Positions 53,895-63,051 of a DNA stretch of 64,000 nucleotides are shown here, piece by piece. A model generated the notes under the pieces. That model was given only the letters and a program-made list of their open reading frames with translations. It ran no database searches and was not told the DNA's origin. The stretch covers positions 3,908,219 through 3,972,218 of the forward strand of contig NZ_CH902583.1 of NCBI RefSeq assembly GCF_000152965.1, given 5' to 3'. The first letter of the stretch is position 1. The number at the start of each line of letters is the position of its first letter. Position numbers and translations under genes: made by a program. The stretch is from Roseobacter sp. MED193 (GTDB lineage Bacteria; Pseudomonadota; Alphaproteobacteria; Rhodobacterales; Rhodobacteraceae).

Positions 53895-54252
53895 CGCGAC
53901 ATCAATCCATTCGACCCTTTTGGGCGTGCTAAGGCGTTGAATGAAGGGCCAGAAATGGCTGCGATGTCTGCATTTCGAACCTTCGATTATCCGTTCACGC
54001 TGCACAACAGGTTCAAGGGCTGCTTTGGTGACCGGCATCGCGGTGTTCTGCCGCTGAGCGAACGTATGGTAAAGCTTGTTGTGGCGCACTGAAAGGATCG
54101 CGATGAAGTTGCCCAATCTAATACTTCGGCGCCCGGTATTGCGATTGTCTGGTCCAAACACCGTTGCGCTGCGCCCTCTAGACCCGACGTTGGCTATAGG
54201 ATCAAGTGATGAAAATAGTTAGGGCAACAGGGCGCACAATTGGTCTCATGAG
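53895..54252. other. Intergenic stretch between the thioesterase and the decayed LuxR/hydrolase gene
   Basis: No supported gene. A 40-codon frame from ATG 54102 (MKLPNLILRRPVLRLSG) has no resemblance to a known family and was not called. Confidence 0.4.
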
Positions 54253-55208
54253 TTATCGTTGCTCACGCAGTGCATCAAGCAATTCCGGCCAGTGACTAAA
54301 CGGCAGGCTGTGCCCCGCGTTTTTTACGATGGTCAGATTGGAGCCCATTTCTTTTGCGAAGCTTTGCGCAGGGGAAAGCGGGACAATCCGGTCGGCCTCG
54401 CCGTGCAGAAATCGTATCGGTGCGCTTCCGGGTCTGGCAGCATCTCCCCAATCTGAGGCAATCAGACGACAATCATTAATGAAACTGTCATTCCCGGACG
54501 CCACATGAAAGAAATGTCCTTGCCACATTAGATCCAGCACTTCGCGGTCGCGACAAGCCTCCAGGTCAGCGGGGGCATCGCGAAAGACGGTTTCGGCAAA
54601 AGCGTCCGGGCCATCTTTGCGCAGTTTCCGGTCTCCAAGAATGGCCAAGTAACGCAGCAATGGCACGGATGTTCGGGCCGGTCAGCCAGAACTTGAGCGC
54701 TGGTGACACAGACCACACGGCTGAGATGAAGCAGATCCTGCAGACCAGCGGTTTCGGTTTTAGCGATCATAGCTTTGATCTGCTGCCGGATGGTTTCAAC
54801 CGACCGAGACCGCAATGAAGCGGTTTCCTGCGGACTGTGCCCTTCCACCAGAAGCCCAAGCACCGCATTCTCCGACCGGGTCAGACCATAGAGCGCCCGC
54901 ATCGCATCCGCCGCCCGCTCATGCCAGGGTATATCAACCCCAAAACAGAGTAGCACCTCGGTCTTTGCACATTTTTCGCAGCGCAGCAGCAGAGGTTTGC
55001 CGCAATCCTGACGTATCAGTCGAAGCACCGGTGCATAGCTGCTTTCGCCACGCAAAAAACGGCGGATTGCCCCGATTTCATCTACAGCCAGCTCCAGAAG
55101 CTCCGGAAAGCCGCTGCTGTCTACGGCGGTCGCATAAACCGACCCGATCAGCGACGTGATGTCGTCCTGTTGTTCCGTCGTTCCTTTGGTCACCGCTGTA
55201 AACCCCAC
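54253..55208 (-). pseudogene. LuxR-type regulator/alpha-beta hydrolase fusion with internal deletion
   Basis: The 5' part (55208 to about 54660) has a C-terminal LuxR helix-turn-helix, LYGLTRSENAVLGLLVEG with SVETIRQQIKAMI. The frame then runs into nonsense. A second frame (54666 to 54253) is the C-terminal third of an alpha/beta hydrolase with the acid in LHGEADRIVPLSPAQS and the histidine in KNAGHSLPFSHW. The nucleophile elbow and N-terminal half are missing. LuxR-hydrolase fusions are known, so one gene with a central deletion and frameshift is the simplest reading. Confidence 0.7.
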
Positions 55209-55305
55209 TCAGAGCTTATAACCAAAACTGGTCATGAGCCGTATGAGCAAAGCGGTTAGGCATGTCGAAAGACGCCAAAACAGGCCGAAAGGAAACAAAC
55301 GTCTC

Positions 55306-56109
55306 ATGCAGTATTTCACCGTCATCAGCGCTGGACTGGTGGTATTTCCAGCGGCGCTTTTTGCAGCCGACTGTGTCCCGGCGACCGTCCATTTCCCCAA
55401 AAATGGCCCGGTCGAGTATCTTGTGCCGGACGCAGACGAAGCCGCGTTGCGGCAACGTGAGCATGGCCCAGCTCTCGGTGCGGATCACGTCTTGGTCGTT
55501 TACGATGGCGACGGCTACTGGGGGGGCGACAACGATCTCGATGCGGTTCAGGTGGTGCTGGGGACCGGCGCAGACAGCTTTGTCTATGAAGGGCCAGATC
55601 ATTGCGCCCCGAAGGATCTGCCCCTGAATACCGAGCTGTTCCAGCCCGAAGATATGCAAACGCCGTCCGGATCGGAGCTTCAGCCCCTATCCGGCCTCTG
55701 GAAGTTGGAGGTCACGCGGGTCACTTTCGAAGGCTTTCCTGAAATGATCGCGCAGAGCCCCCCGGCCAATGCGGTGGCCCTACCAGCTGAAGCAAACACG
55801 CCACAGCGCCTGACCTTCGCAAACCCGTTTCATCCTTCACAGTTGGAGATGAACCAATATGCATCCAACTGGACCGCTACGGGAGAAAACCGCTGGGAAA
55901 CCAACGCGATGGAGCATGTCTTCGCTCAGTCGCCCGCTTATGGGGGTAAACGATCTTACCTTCTGTGGACGTTAACTGTCCGTGACGAGGGGCGGATATC
56001 TCTTCGGTCCAAATTGCATGTTGTGATGCCGCCTGAAGCCGTGGCTGTGTTCAAAACCGATCATTGCGCGGCAATTTCCACTGGCAACTGGATCCGCGTG
56101 GGGGACTAA
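55306..56109 (+). CDS. Secreted protein of unknown function, VWA module
   Basis: MQYFTVISAGLVVFPAALFA is a signal peptide, followed by DCVPATVHFP. The 267-residue protein has two cysteines early in the mature part and several aromatic, glycine-rich strands (VVYDGDGYWGGDNDLDAVQV, RSYLLWTLTVRDEGRI), which suggests a beta-rich periplasmic protein. AAGGAAA precedes ATG 55306. It stands 18 bases before the VWA gene and is probably co-transcribed. The family is not recognised. Confidence 0.75.
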   Translation: MQYFTVISAGLVVFPAALFAADCVPATVHFPKNGPVEYLVPDADEAALRQREHGPALGADHVLVVYDGDGYWGGDNDLDAVQVVLGTGADSFVYEGPDHCAPKDLPLNTELFQPEDMQTPSGSELQPLSGLWKLEVTRVTFEGFPEMIAQSPPANAVALPAEANTPQRLTFANPFHPSQLEMNQYASNWTATGENRWETNAMEHVFAQSPAYGGKRSYLLWTLTVRDEGRISLRSKLHVVMPPEAVAVFKTDHCAAISTGNWIRVGD

Positions 56110-56127
56110 GAGATCCGTTATTGATTG

Positions 56128-57546
56128 ATGACGACCGTGCTGCTGGCCGGGATGGCAGCGCCTTTGGCTGCGCAAGACCTCAGCCGTAGCACTTTGGTAC
56201 TGGATGCATCCGGCTCGATGTGGGGGCAGGTCGATGGCGTGGCCAAAATCACCATTGCCCAGACCGTGATTCAGCAATTGCTGGAAACCCTGCCCGCCAC
56301 TCAGGAACAGGGGTTGATGGCCTATGGTCACCGGCGCAAGGGCGATTGCAGCGACATAGAGCAGCTGATCGCACCTGCCGCAGATACGCGTGATGCGATA
56401 GCGGCTGCAGTGGCCAAAATTAGCCCCAAAGGTAAGACACCGATTTCCGCAGCAGTGAGGCAAGCGGCCGATGCCCTGCGCCATAGCGAAGAAAAAGCCA
56501 CCGTTATTCCTATTTCCGACGGGGAAGAAACCTGCGGTCTTGATCCCTGCGCCGTTGGGGCGGATTTGGAGGCCAGTGGTGTAGATTTCACATTGCATGC
56601 CATCGGTTTTGGCATTGCAGACGACACAGCACGGGCGCAGTTGCAGTGTCTGGCCGAAAACACTGGTGGTGTGTATCGCGATGCTGCGGATGCTGCGAGC
56701 CTTTCGGCGGCACTGAGCCAGGTTACTGCGTCGCCTGCAGAACATGAGATTGAACCAGCTGCGGCGATGGTCTCTGGGCCTGCCACCGCACAGGCTGGCC
56801 GTGTGATCGACATCCCTTGGCAAGGCCCCGCAGAAGAGGGCGATTGGGTCAGCACCATGGCCCCTGACGCTGAGGATTTTGCGTCGCGCATCGGTATTGG
56901 ACACGGCAATCCCGCGCCGATGCCGACCCCGTCGCAGGAAGGCAGCCATGACATCGTCTACGTGCGTTATGAAACAGGGGAAGTTCTGGCCCGGCAACCG
57001 ATTGAAGTCACCCCGATGCGCGCCTCGGTCAGCGCTCCGGCCACCGGGGTCACCGGCGGCTCGGTGATGGTGAACTGGCAGGGACGCGGCACGGAAACGG
57101 ATTTCATCGGCATTGCCCCAAAAGCAGAGGGGTTTGCGACCACCAGTTTCTATTTCGAAACCAAGGGGCCAGATCGGCAGGCGCTGCGTCTGCCGTCGCA
57201 GCCTGGCGACTATGAAATTGTCTATATTGCCACCACGGACCCTTGGGAGGTTCTGGATCGCACAGAAATCACCCTGTCGGACCCGGATCTGAAGCTGAAG
57301 GCACAACCAACTGTCCCTTGTGAAGAAGATTTTGCAGTGCTGTGGACAGGCATTGCGCCCAATCCGGCCGATTATATTGCCCTGGCCAAACCGGGCGAAC
57401 CGCGACCGCATGTGATCACCTATGCCCATACCGACAGCCAGCTTGTCCGGCTCACAGCACCGGCAGAACCGGGTCAGTATGAGCTGCGGTATTTCTATGC
57501 CGAAGGCGACCGTATCGTCGCCACGCGATCCATCACCGTTGAATAG
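56128..57546 (+). CDS. Secreted VWA-domain protein with three tandem C-terminal repeats
   Basis: A short signal (TVLLAGMAAPLAAQ) precedes a VWA domain at residues 18-205 with a full MIDAS set: DASGSMWG, the threonine in GKTPIS and the aspartate in ISDGEETC. Three tandem segments of about 85-90 residues follow (starting near 215, 305 and 395). The last two share VxWxGxxxxxDxIxxAxx and PGxYExxY, and the first is degenerate (IPWQGPAEEGDW, SHDIVYVRY). These look like beta-sandwich modules. The VWA would bind a partner through a metal ion in the periplasm. It is followed by the membrane protein gene after eight bases. Confidence 0.85.
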   Translation: MTTVLLAGMAAPLAAQDLSRSTLVLDASGSMWGQVDGVAKITIAQTVIQQLLETLPATQEQGLMAYGHRRKGDCSDIEQLIAPAADTRDAIAAAVAKISPKGKTPISAAVRQAADALRHSEEKATVIPISDGEETCGLDPCAVGADLEASGVDFTLHAIGFGIADDTARAQLQCLAENTGGVYRDAADAASLSAALSQVTASPAEHEIEPAAAMVSGPATAQAGRVIDIPWQGPAEEGDWVSTMAPDAEDFASRIGIGHGNPAPMPTPSQEGSHDIVYVRYETGEVLARQPIEVTPMRASVSAPATGVTGGSVMVNWQGRGTETDFIGIAPKAEGFATTSFYFETKGPDRQALRLPSQPGDYEIVYIATTDPWEVLDRTEITLSDPDLKLKAQPTVPCEEDFAVLWTGIAPNPADYIALAKPGEPRPHVITYAHTDSQLVRLTAPAEPGQYELRYFYAEGDRIVATRSITVE

Positions 57547-57554
57547 GGCCCCAC

Positions 57555-58498
57555 ATGGAAATCGTTACAAAACTCCTGGCGCTGTTCGGGGCCAAGTCCG
57601 GGCGCATTGGCGCGATGATCCAAGCCTCTCTTTCGGTGCTCGGGTCGGATATGCGGGTGTTTCTACCTTTCCTCCTGCTTTTTTGCTGAAGGCAGGGCGC
57701 GGGCTTCTGGCTTTGTTTTTGCTCTACCTGGGTTTTGTCACCCAGGATTGGGGCCGTGCCTTCCCCGCGATGCTAATCTTCATAGCCTATGTGCCGTTTG
57801 AAATGCTGGTGCAATCCTTTGTGCAAGCGACGATGAGCCAGATGGCGCGGGATACGCTGATCGAGGGTCGGATAAGCGGCAAAGAGATTGCCAAAACCCT
57901 CCTGGGCAACTTGTTCTCCCTGATGTTCATTGGGGTCATTTCCTACCTTCAGCGTCGCGCCTCAGATAGCAAACAAAGCGGCTTCCTTGGATTTCTGGTC
58001 GCTATTTTGGTCTTTGTGGTTGCCGAGGTCTGGGACCTGGTGTCGAACTTTGGCATCTCTGCCATTGTGGTGGAACGGGCGGGTGTTAAAACACTGGTCG
58101 CCCGGCTTAAGAAGTTGCGCAGCCATGTGCCAGACACCCTTGTTAGGGTGATCGGCATTGATCTGGTCGACGGCATTGCGCAAACGCTTTTTGCCAGCGG
58201 CGTGGTGTTTGGTCTCTTTGGAGGCGGGGCCTTTGGCTATGTTTTTGCCGATAAGCTTCCCGCTTCCTTTCTGGCCCAGTTTGGCGAGGTTGCGGCGAAC
58301 ACGCTGCCCGCGCTTGGTCTGCTTGCCCTGAGCTTTACCTTATCCTCTTTTATCACCTCGGCAACAGTGCTGGCGAAAAGCCTTTATTTCACATGCCTTT
58401 ATCTTTTTGTTTTGCACAAAGACGATTTGCCAAACAGCCGTTCGCAGGCCTTGGAGCAGATGTTGGCAGAGCGGCAGGTTTGGGGCAAAGGCTGTTGA
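57555..58498 (+). CDS. Multi-spanning membrane protein split by a -1 frameshift
   Basis: ATG 57555 starts a frame reading MEIVTKLLALFGAKSG and SLSVLGSDMRVFLP, which stops at TGA 57687-57689 right after CTTTTTTGC. A second frame continues from AFLLKAGRGLLALFLLYLG to TGA 58496-58498. Switching by -1 on the run of six T (57679-57684) joins them into one protein of about 313 residues, with roughly seven or eight hydrophobic helices and a basic C-terminal helix (LEQMLAERQVW). It may be a programmed or transcriptional slippage, or a mutation. I do not recognise the family. Its place behind the VWA gene suggests a shared function. Confidence 0.65.
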
Positions 58499-58550
58499 GT
58501 GGCTGTTTTTCGGAACGCTCACTGAAAACGTCGCGAATTCAGCATAATGG

Positions 58551-59167
58551 TTACGGTGCCCATACCAGCTTCGATCTGGGATCTATCAATCGGATATTGG
58601 GGACGAACAGCCAGAAAGTTCGCGTCTCGCTGCTCTCTTCGGCCTGCTGCGAAAGATCGGTGTGGGTTTTCTGCTGTTCAAAACGGTATTCCATGACCAC
58701 TCGAGCGACCGAGATCGCAATGCAGTGATGGTCGTGCTGCAAGAGCAATTGGAGCGGCACCAAAGCGTGACAGGTCCAGTCTCTACAGCCGAAACATCCT
58801 CGGAAAACTCGGTGCTCAGAGCCTCGGGAAGTGCGCCAACTGCAGCTTTTACCTGTGCCACGGCGTCGTTCACCTTGTCGGATGCGGTTGTGAGTGCTTC
58901 AGGCGTTTCTGCAAGCATCACCGAGACCATTGCATCCTTCGTCTTACTGGCAGCTTGCATGAGCTGGCTGCTTTGCTTCATTTGGGGAAGTTTATCTTGG
59001 GCTAGGCTGTCCATGTCGCCTGCAATGCGCTCAAAGGCGAAGAAAACCGCAAAACCGCAGGCGGCCGAGGTGGCAGCCATCGACACCAGGATCAGGATCA
59101 TTTTTGCCCTGATGCTAGACAGTGGGTGGCGGCGACGTTTGGCTATCTTTTTTGGCTGTTTCGTCAT
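58551..59167 (-). pseudogene. Truncated chemoreceptor N-terminus
   Basis: ATG 59167 starts a basic leader, one membrane helix (MILILVSMAATSAACGFAVFF) and a helical periplasmic segment (DKLPQMKQSSQLMQAASKTK, LPEALSTEFSEDVSAVETG). After about 58780 the frame is lost. Helical MCP-like text continues in another frame to 58551. HAMP and signalling parts are absent. It resembles the front of a four-helix-bundle methyl-accepting protein. Confidence 0.6.
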
Positions 59168-59280
59168 GTTCAATACCTATTTTCGCGACGCCTTGCGGCA
59201 TTGCAGAGCCCAGTAAATCCGCCCGTTAGCCGGGCAGATTGTTCTCTTTTGCGCCTCAGCGCTCTAGCGCGGGACCCGGA

Positions 59281-60441
59281 TCAGGATTCTCCGCCAGACG
59301 TAACCTTTTCAAAACCGCCATCTTTGGTGATCCTGGTCAAAAAGACGTCGTCCATGCCCTGATTGTCATCTGGGCCAAAGGTCATAGTCACACCACCAAA
59401 ATCCAAGGTCTGTAGGTCACCAAGGGCTGCAAGATAGGATTCCCGAGTGAGATCGGTTCCTGCTGCATCCAAAGCAGCCAAGGCCAGGCGACCGGTCAGG
59501 TATCCTTCTAGAGTGACGAAACCGGGGTTGGCATCGGGATCGACGGCTTTCAGTGCTGCTTGATACTGTGCAACGGCTGGAACAGATGAATCCCACGGGA
59601 AAGGAACAACCTGACTGATGATCACGTCTTCACCCGCGTCGCCAAGCTCTTGCGCCAGGGCATCCGAACCAACAAAGGAGATGTTCACAAAGGTTGGATT
59701 GAATTTGAGACGGCGGGACAACTTGATGAACTCGGCAACTGGCTTGTAAGCGCCCACCATGACCACTGCATCGGGTTTGGCCTTTTTGATAGTAAGCAGC
59801 GCCTTTTTCACCGCAGTTGTGTTGCGCGTATAGGTGCCCTCTGCAACCAAAGTCATGCCGCGGCGTTCCAGAGCGGCGGTCACTCCCGCCAGCCCAACAC
59901 GACCAAACCCGTCATCCTGGTACAACAAGGCAATGGATTTCATACCCTGTTGGTCAACCAGATACTCAATCCAAGCCTCGGTTTCGGCAAAATAGGTTGC
60001 GCGCACATTGAAGACGTTACCCAGGCTCGCATCCCTCAGGAAGCCAGCGCCAGTAAAGGGGCCAACAAAGGGCATATTCGCTTCGGTAGCGATGGGCTGC
60101 GTTGCAGAGGCGGTTGGCGTTCCAACTGCCCCGATCAGGCCCAGGTGATTGTTGCCTTCAACAACCGACTTCACAAGCGCAACCGAACGATCAGGTTCGT
60201 AGTTGTCATTCATGCTGTCCAGAGTAATTGTACGGCCATGAACACCGCCAGCGGCATTGGCCTCTTCAAAGGCAGCCTGCATGCCAAGACGCATGCCCTG
60301 GCCTAGTGCCGCTGCTGGACCTTCAAGAGCAGCGACTTGGGCAAAAGCAATCGAAGTACTGGTCACGCCCTCTTCTGCACTCGTTAACATAGGTAGCGCT
60401 GCGATAGCCGCAGCAGCCAAGATAGACTTGTTGAAAGACAT
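59281..60441 (-). CDS. Branched-chain amino acid-type ABC substrate-binding protein
   Basis: A signal peptide (ILAAAAIAALPMLTSAEE) precedes the Peripla_BP_6 fold: ALEGPAAALGQGMRLGMQAA, ALVKSVVEGNN, LIGAVGTPTASATQP and DGFGRVGLAGV. The 386-residue product binds amino acids or related small molecules. ATG 60441 has GGAGTC upstream. No permease or ATPase genes are near, so it is an orphan that might serve a receptor instead of a transporter. Confidence 0.88.
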   Translation of the reverse strand: MSFNKSILAAAAIAALPMLTSAEEGVTSTSIAFAQVAALEGPAAALGQGMRLGMQAAFEEANAAGGVHGRTITLDSMNDNYEPDRSVALVKSVVEGNNHLGLIGAVGTPTASATQPIATEANMPFVGPFTGAGFLRDASLGNVFNVRATYFAETEAWIEYLVDQQGMKSIALLYQDDGFGRVGLAGVTAALERRGMTLVAEGTYTRNTTAVKKALLTIKKAKPDAVVMVGAYKPVAEFIKLSRRLKFNPTFVNISFVGSDALAQELGDAGEDVIISQVVPFPWDSSVPAVAQYQAALKAVDPDANPGFVTLEGYLTGRLALAALDAAGTDLTRESYLAALGDLQTLDFGGVTMTFGPDDNQGMDDVFLTRITKDGGFEKVTSGGES

Positions 60442-60821
60442 CAATCAGACTCCACATAGATGATGGTGAGCCAGCTTGTCGATGAAACGTTAACTTGTGC
60501 GGAATGCGGTCGGTCTTTTTTAGTTAAGTTTTTATAGATCTAAGAAAGATTGGGAAGACCTGGAGCTTTCTGCAACCAGTGACCTTTTGGAGGTCACCCG
60601 TGATCTCTGTATACGGCGCAGCGACCAGCATTGCAGTTGTCTGACCCGCCGAGGCGAGCGACAGCGATAGTCGGTGAGCCACATTTAAACGTGCCAAATC
60701 AGCAACAGTGCGCCCCGCCGCCCCTGTCACACTTGACCTCCCCCAAAGGAGTTCCTACCGCATCAGCACCCAGCTCTCCGTCAGGCAAAAACAATAACCG
60801 CAGCACAGGCGGAGATGGGAT
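60442..60821. other. Intergenic region before the siderophore receptor
   Basis: No gene is supported. A 7-bp hairpin (60579-60585 with 60591-60597) is present. I looked for a Fur or Irr box ahead of the receptor and found none that I could support. Confidence 0.45.
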
Positions 60822-62921
60822 ATGCTATTACACCGAACGACCGTTTCAATTTGGGCTTTGATGGCGGCAACGCCTCTTATGGCCCAGGTTGTTGACCTTC
60901 AAGAAATCAATGTCTCGGGCGCGACCGAGGAAGCCTATTTTGGCGAAAGCGTCGCGCTCGACACCGGAACAGTGTCCAAGACCGGCGACAGTATCCTGGA
61001 AACCCCCCGCTCCGTCAGCGTGATCACTGCACAGCAGATGGCCGAGCGCGGCGCGCAAAGCGTCGACCAGGTTCTGCAGTACTCGGCCGGGATTGTTGGC
61101 GGCCAATGGGGCCAGGATGCCCGCTCGGATTGGTCCCTGATCCGCGGGTTTTCGCCCTCGACGCTGCACGACGGGCTGCCCTCGCGCTATGGGTTTTACA
61201 ACGATACCAGACCCGAGACTTTTATGCTGAACAGTGTTGAGGTTCTCAAAGGTCCGGCCTCGGGGCTTTATGGCAGCGGCTCTGTTGGGGGGGTGGTCAA
61301 TACAACCTCCAAAACAGCGGCACAGGATGCGGATAACATGGTGCAGGTTCAGGCGGGCTCCAATGACCGCATGCAAATCGCCGGTGATGTCAGCGGCGAT
61401 CTGAACGCGGCAGGCACGCTGCGCTATCGCTTTGTCGGGTTGCTGCGGGATTCCAAGGATTCAGTTGATTTTTCCCAGGATGATGCCATTGCCCTCGCGC
61501 CTTCGATCACCTGGCGACCCAGCGAAAACACCGAACTGACAGTGCTGGCGAACTACCAGAAAAACGATGGCAGCCCGCTGATCCAGTTTGCCTCGATCTA
61601 TGGGACATTACTGCCAGCAACCGGCTTTGGCACCGGGACATATCTGGACAGTGACACCTTTATCGGTGAGCCGGGCTTTGACACCTATGACACCGAGCAG
61701 CGCGCGATCACTGCGATGTTCAAGCACCGGTTCAATGCGACCTGGAGCATGAATGCAAGTGCGCGCTACCTGGAGGGCGAGTCCCTGTACCAGCACGCCT
61801 GGTGGGCTTTTGATAACTTTGGAACCGGGCGCTACAATCCGGATGGCACCATCAACCGGACGTTTTACCGGGCCGAAAATGAGCTGAAGACCTGGGGCTT
61901 AGACAGTTACGCAACAGCTGAATACGGCCTGGGCAGCATTGAGATGCGCACTATTCTCGGGGCCAGCTATACTCAGGGTTACTATGACAGCGATACCGGC
62001 TATGGGGCCCAGGTCGCACCCATTGATCCTTTCAACCCAACCTATGGCGGGTTCAACCCGATTACGGTGACGGATACGGCGGGTAATACCATCACCGAAT
62101 GGGGAATCTACCTGCAGCAGCGGGCAGTTTTTCAGGATCGGCTCTTTGTGGATCTCGGTCTGCGCTATGGCGATATCGAGACCGGCACCAGCAATGGCAG
62201 CTTTGGCGCCACAACTGTGGCGGCACAGGACAGTGCCTGGACCGGAAACGCCGCGGTGCTCTATCGCTTTGACAACGGCTTGGCGCCTTACCTTAGCTAT
62301 GCCCAAAGTTTCCGGCAGGATGCTATTGGCGCCGATGTCAATGGAACCCCCTTCAAGCCAACCGAGGGCGAACAGTTCGAACTGGGTCTGAAGTATCAAC
62401 CCGTGGGAACAGATACCCTGTTGACGGTATCGGCCTTTGACCTGACCAAATCCAACCTGACGGTGGCAGATACCGCCAACCCTGGCTTTCAAGTACAAAC
62501 CGGAGAGGCACGGTCCAAAGGCTTTGAAGTTGAGGCCTTCCACCGCTTTGGCGATGTCTCTGTCAAATTTGCCTACACCTATCTCGATACCGAGGATGCT
62601 GAAGGGGATTACATTGCTCAAGTGCCCAAAAACGCAGCCTCGCTTTGGGTGAATTATGAACCCCTTGATGGGGCGATGGTCGGCTGGAAGCTGGGTGCAG
62701 GTATGCGCTACAACGGCGAAGCCTGGGATGGTGCCAGCACCTATCTGACGCCGTCCTATACGCTTTATGATGCGGCGGTGTCCTATGGCCGGGACAACTG
62801 GCTGGTGTCGCTGAACCTGCGTAACCTCACCGATGAGCGCTACATGACAACCTGTGGCTCCGGTGCCTGCTACTTTGGTGAAGGCAGAAATGTAGCTCTG
62901 ACGTTGACATCGAAGTTCTAA
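60822..62921 (+). CDS. TonB-dependent siderophore receptor
   Basis: A signal peptide ends at PLMAQ near residue 22. The plug domain has the TonB-box-like start and SVSVITAQQMAERGAQSVDQVL, with VEVLKGPASGLYGSGSVGGVVN. A 22-strand barrel follows, ending with the C-terminal phenylalanine (ALTLTSKF), typical of outer membrane proteins. The 699-residue length fits siderophore receptors. A GGAG site precedes the ATG. The tonB gene faces it, so both belong to one iron-uptake locus. Confidence 0.94.
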   Translation: MLLHRTTVSIWALMAATPLMAQVVDLQEINVSGATEEAYFGESVALDTGTVSKTGDSILETPRSVSVITAQQMAERGAQSVDQVLQYSAGIVGGQWGQDARSDWSLIRGFSPSTLHDGLPSRYGFYNDTRPETFMLNSVEVLKGPASGLYGSGSVGGVVNTTSKTAAQDADNMVQVQAGSNDRMQIAGDVSGDLNAAGTLRYRFVGLLRDSKDSVDFSQDDAIALAPSITWRPSENTELTVLANYQKNDGSPLIQFASIYGTLLPATGFGTGTYLDSDTFIGEPGFDTYDTEQRAITAMFKHRFNATWSMNASARYLEGESLYQHAWWAFDNFGTGRYNPDGTINRTFYRAENELKTWGLDSYATAEYGLGSIEMRTILGASYTQGYYDSDTGYGAQVAPIDPFNPTYGGFNPITVTDTAGNTITEWGIYLQQRAVFQDRLFVDLGLRYGDIETGTSNGSFGATTVAAQDSAWTGNAAVLYRFDNGLAPYLSYAQSFRQDAIGADVNGTPFKPTEGEQFELGLKYQPVGTDTLLTVSAFDLTKSNLTVADTANPGFQVQTGEARSKGFEVEAFHRFGDVSVKFAYTYLDTEDAEGDYIAQVPKNAASLWVNYEPLDGAMVGWKLGAGMRYNGEAWDGASTYLTPSYTLYDAAVSYGRDNWLVSLNLRNLTDERYMTTCGSGACYFGEGRNVALTLTSKF

Positions 62922-62983
62922 GCGCAGCCTGCGTGCGAATGGGTCAGCCGCCGGTTCGCACGCTCCTCCTGCCTCAATAAATG

Positions 62984-63020
62984 AAGACCCTGCGCGATTT
63001 CGCACAGGGTCTTTTTCTTT
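62984..63020. terminator. Terminator between the receptor and tonB
   Basis: AAGACCCTG (62984-62992) and its complement (63005-63013) surround a smaller inner stem, followed by a T-rich tract on the plus strand. Confidence 0.9.
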
Positions 63021-63051
63021 CTGCGATTGAGCCAGAGGCGAGGTCGGCGAG

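Noticed and set aside
55972-57429. A 485-codon open frame on the minus strand
   Set aside because: It is antisense to the VWA gene, whose MIDAS motifs are intact.
60442-60821. Fur or Irr box ahead of the siderophore receptor
   Set aside because: No sequence close enough to either consensus was found by eye.
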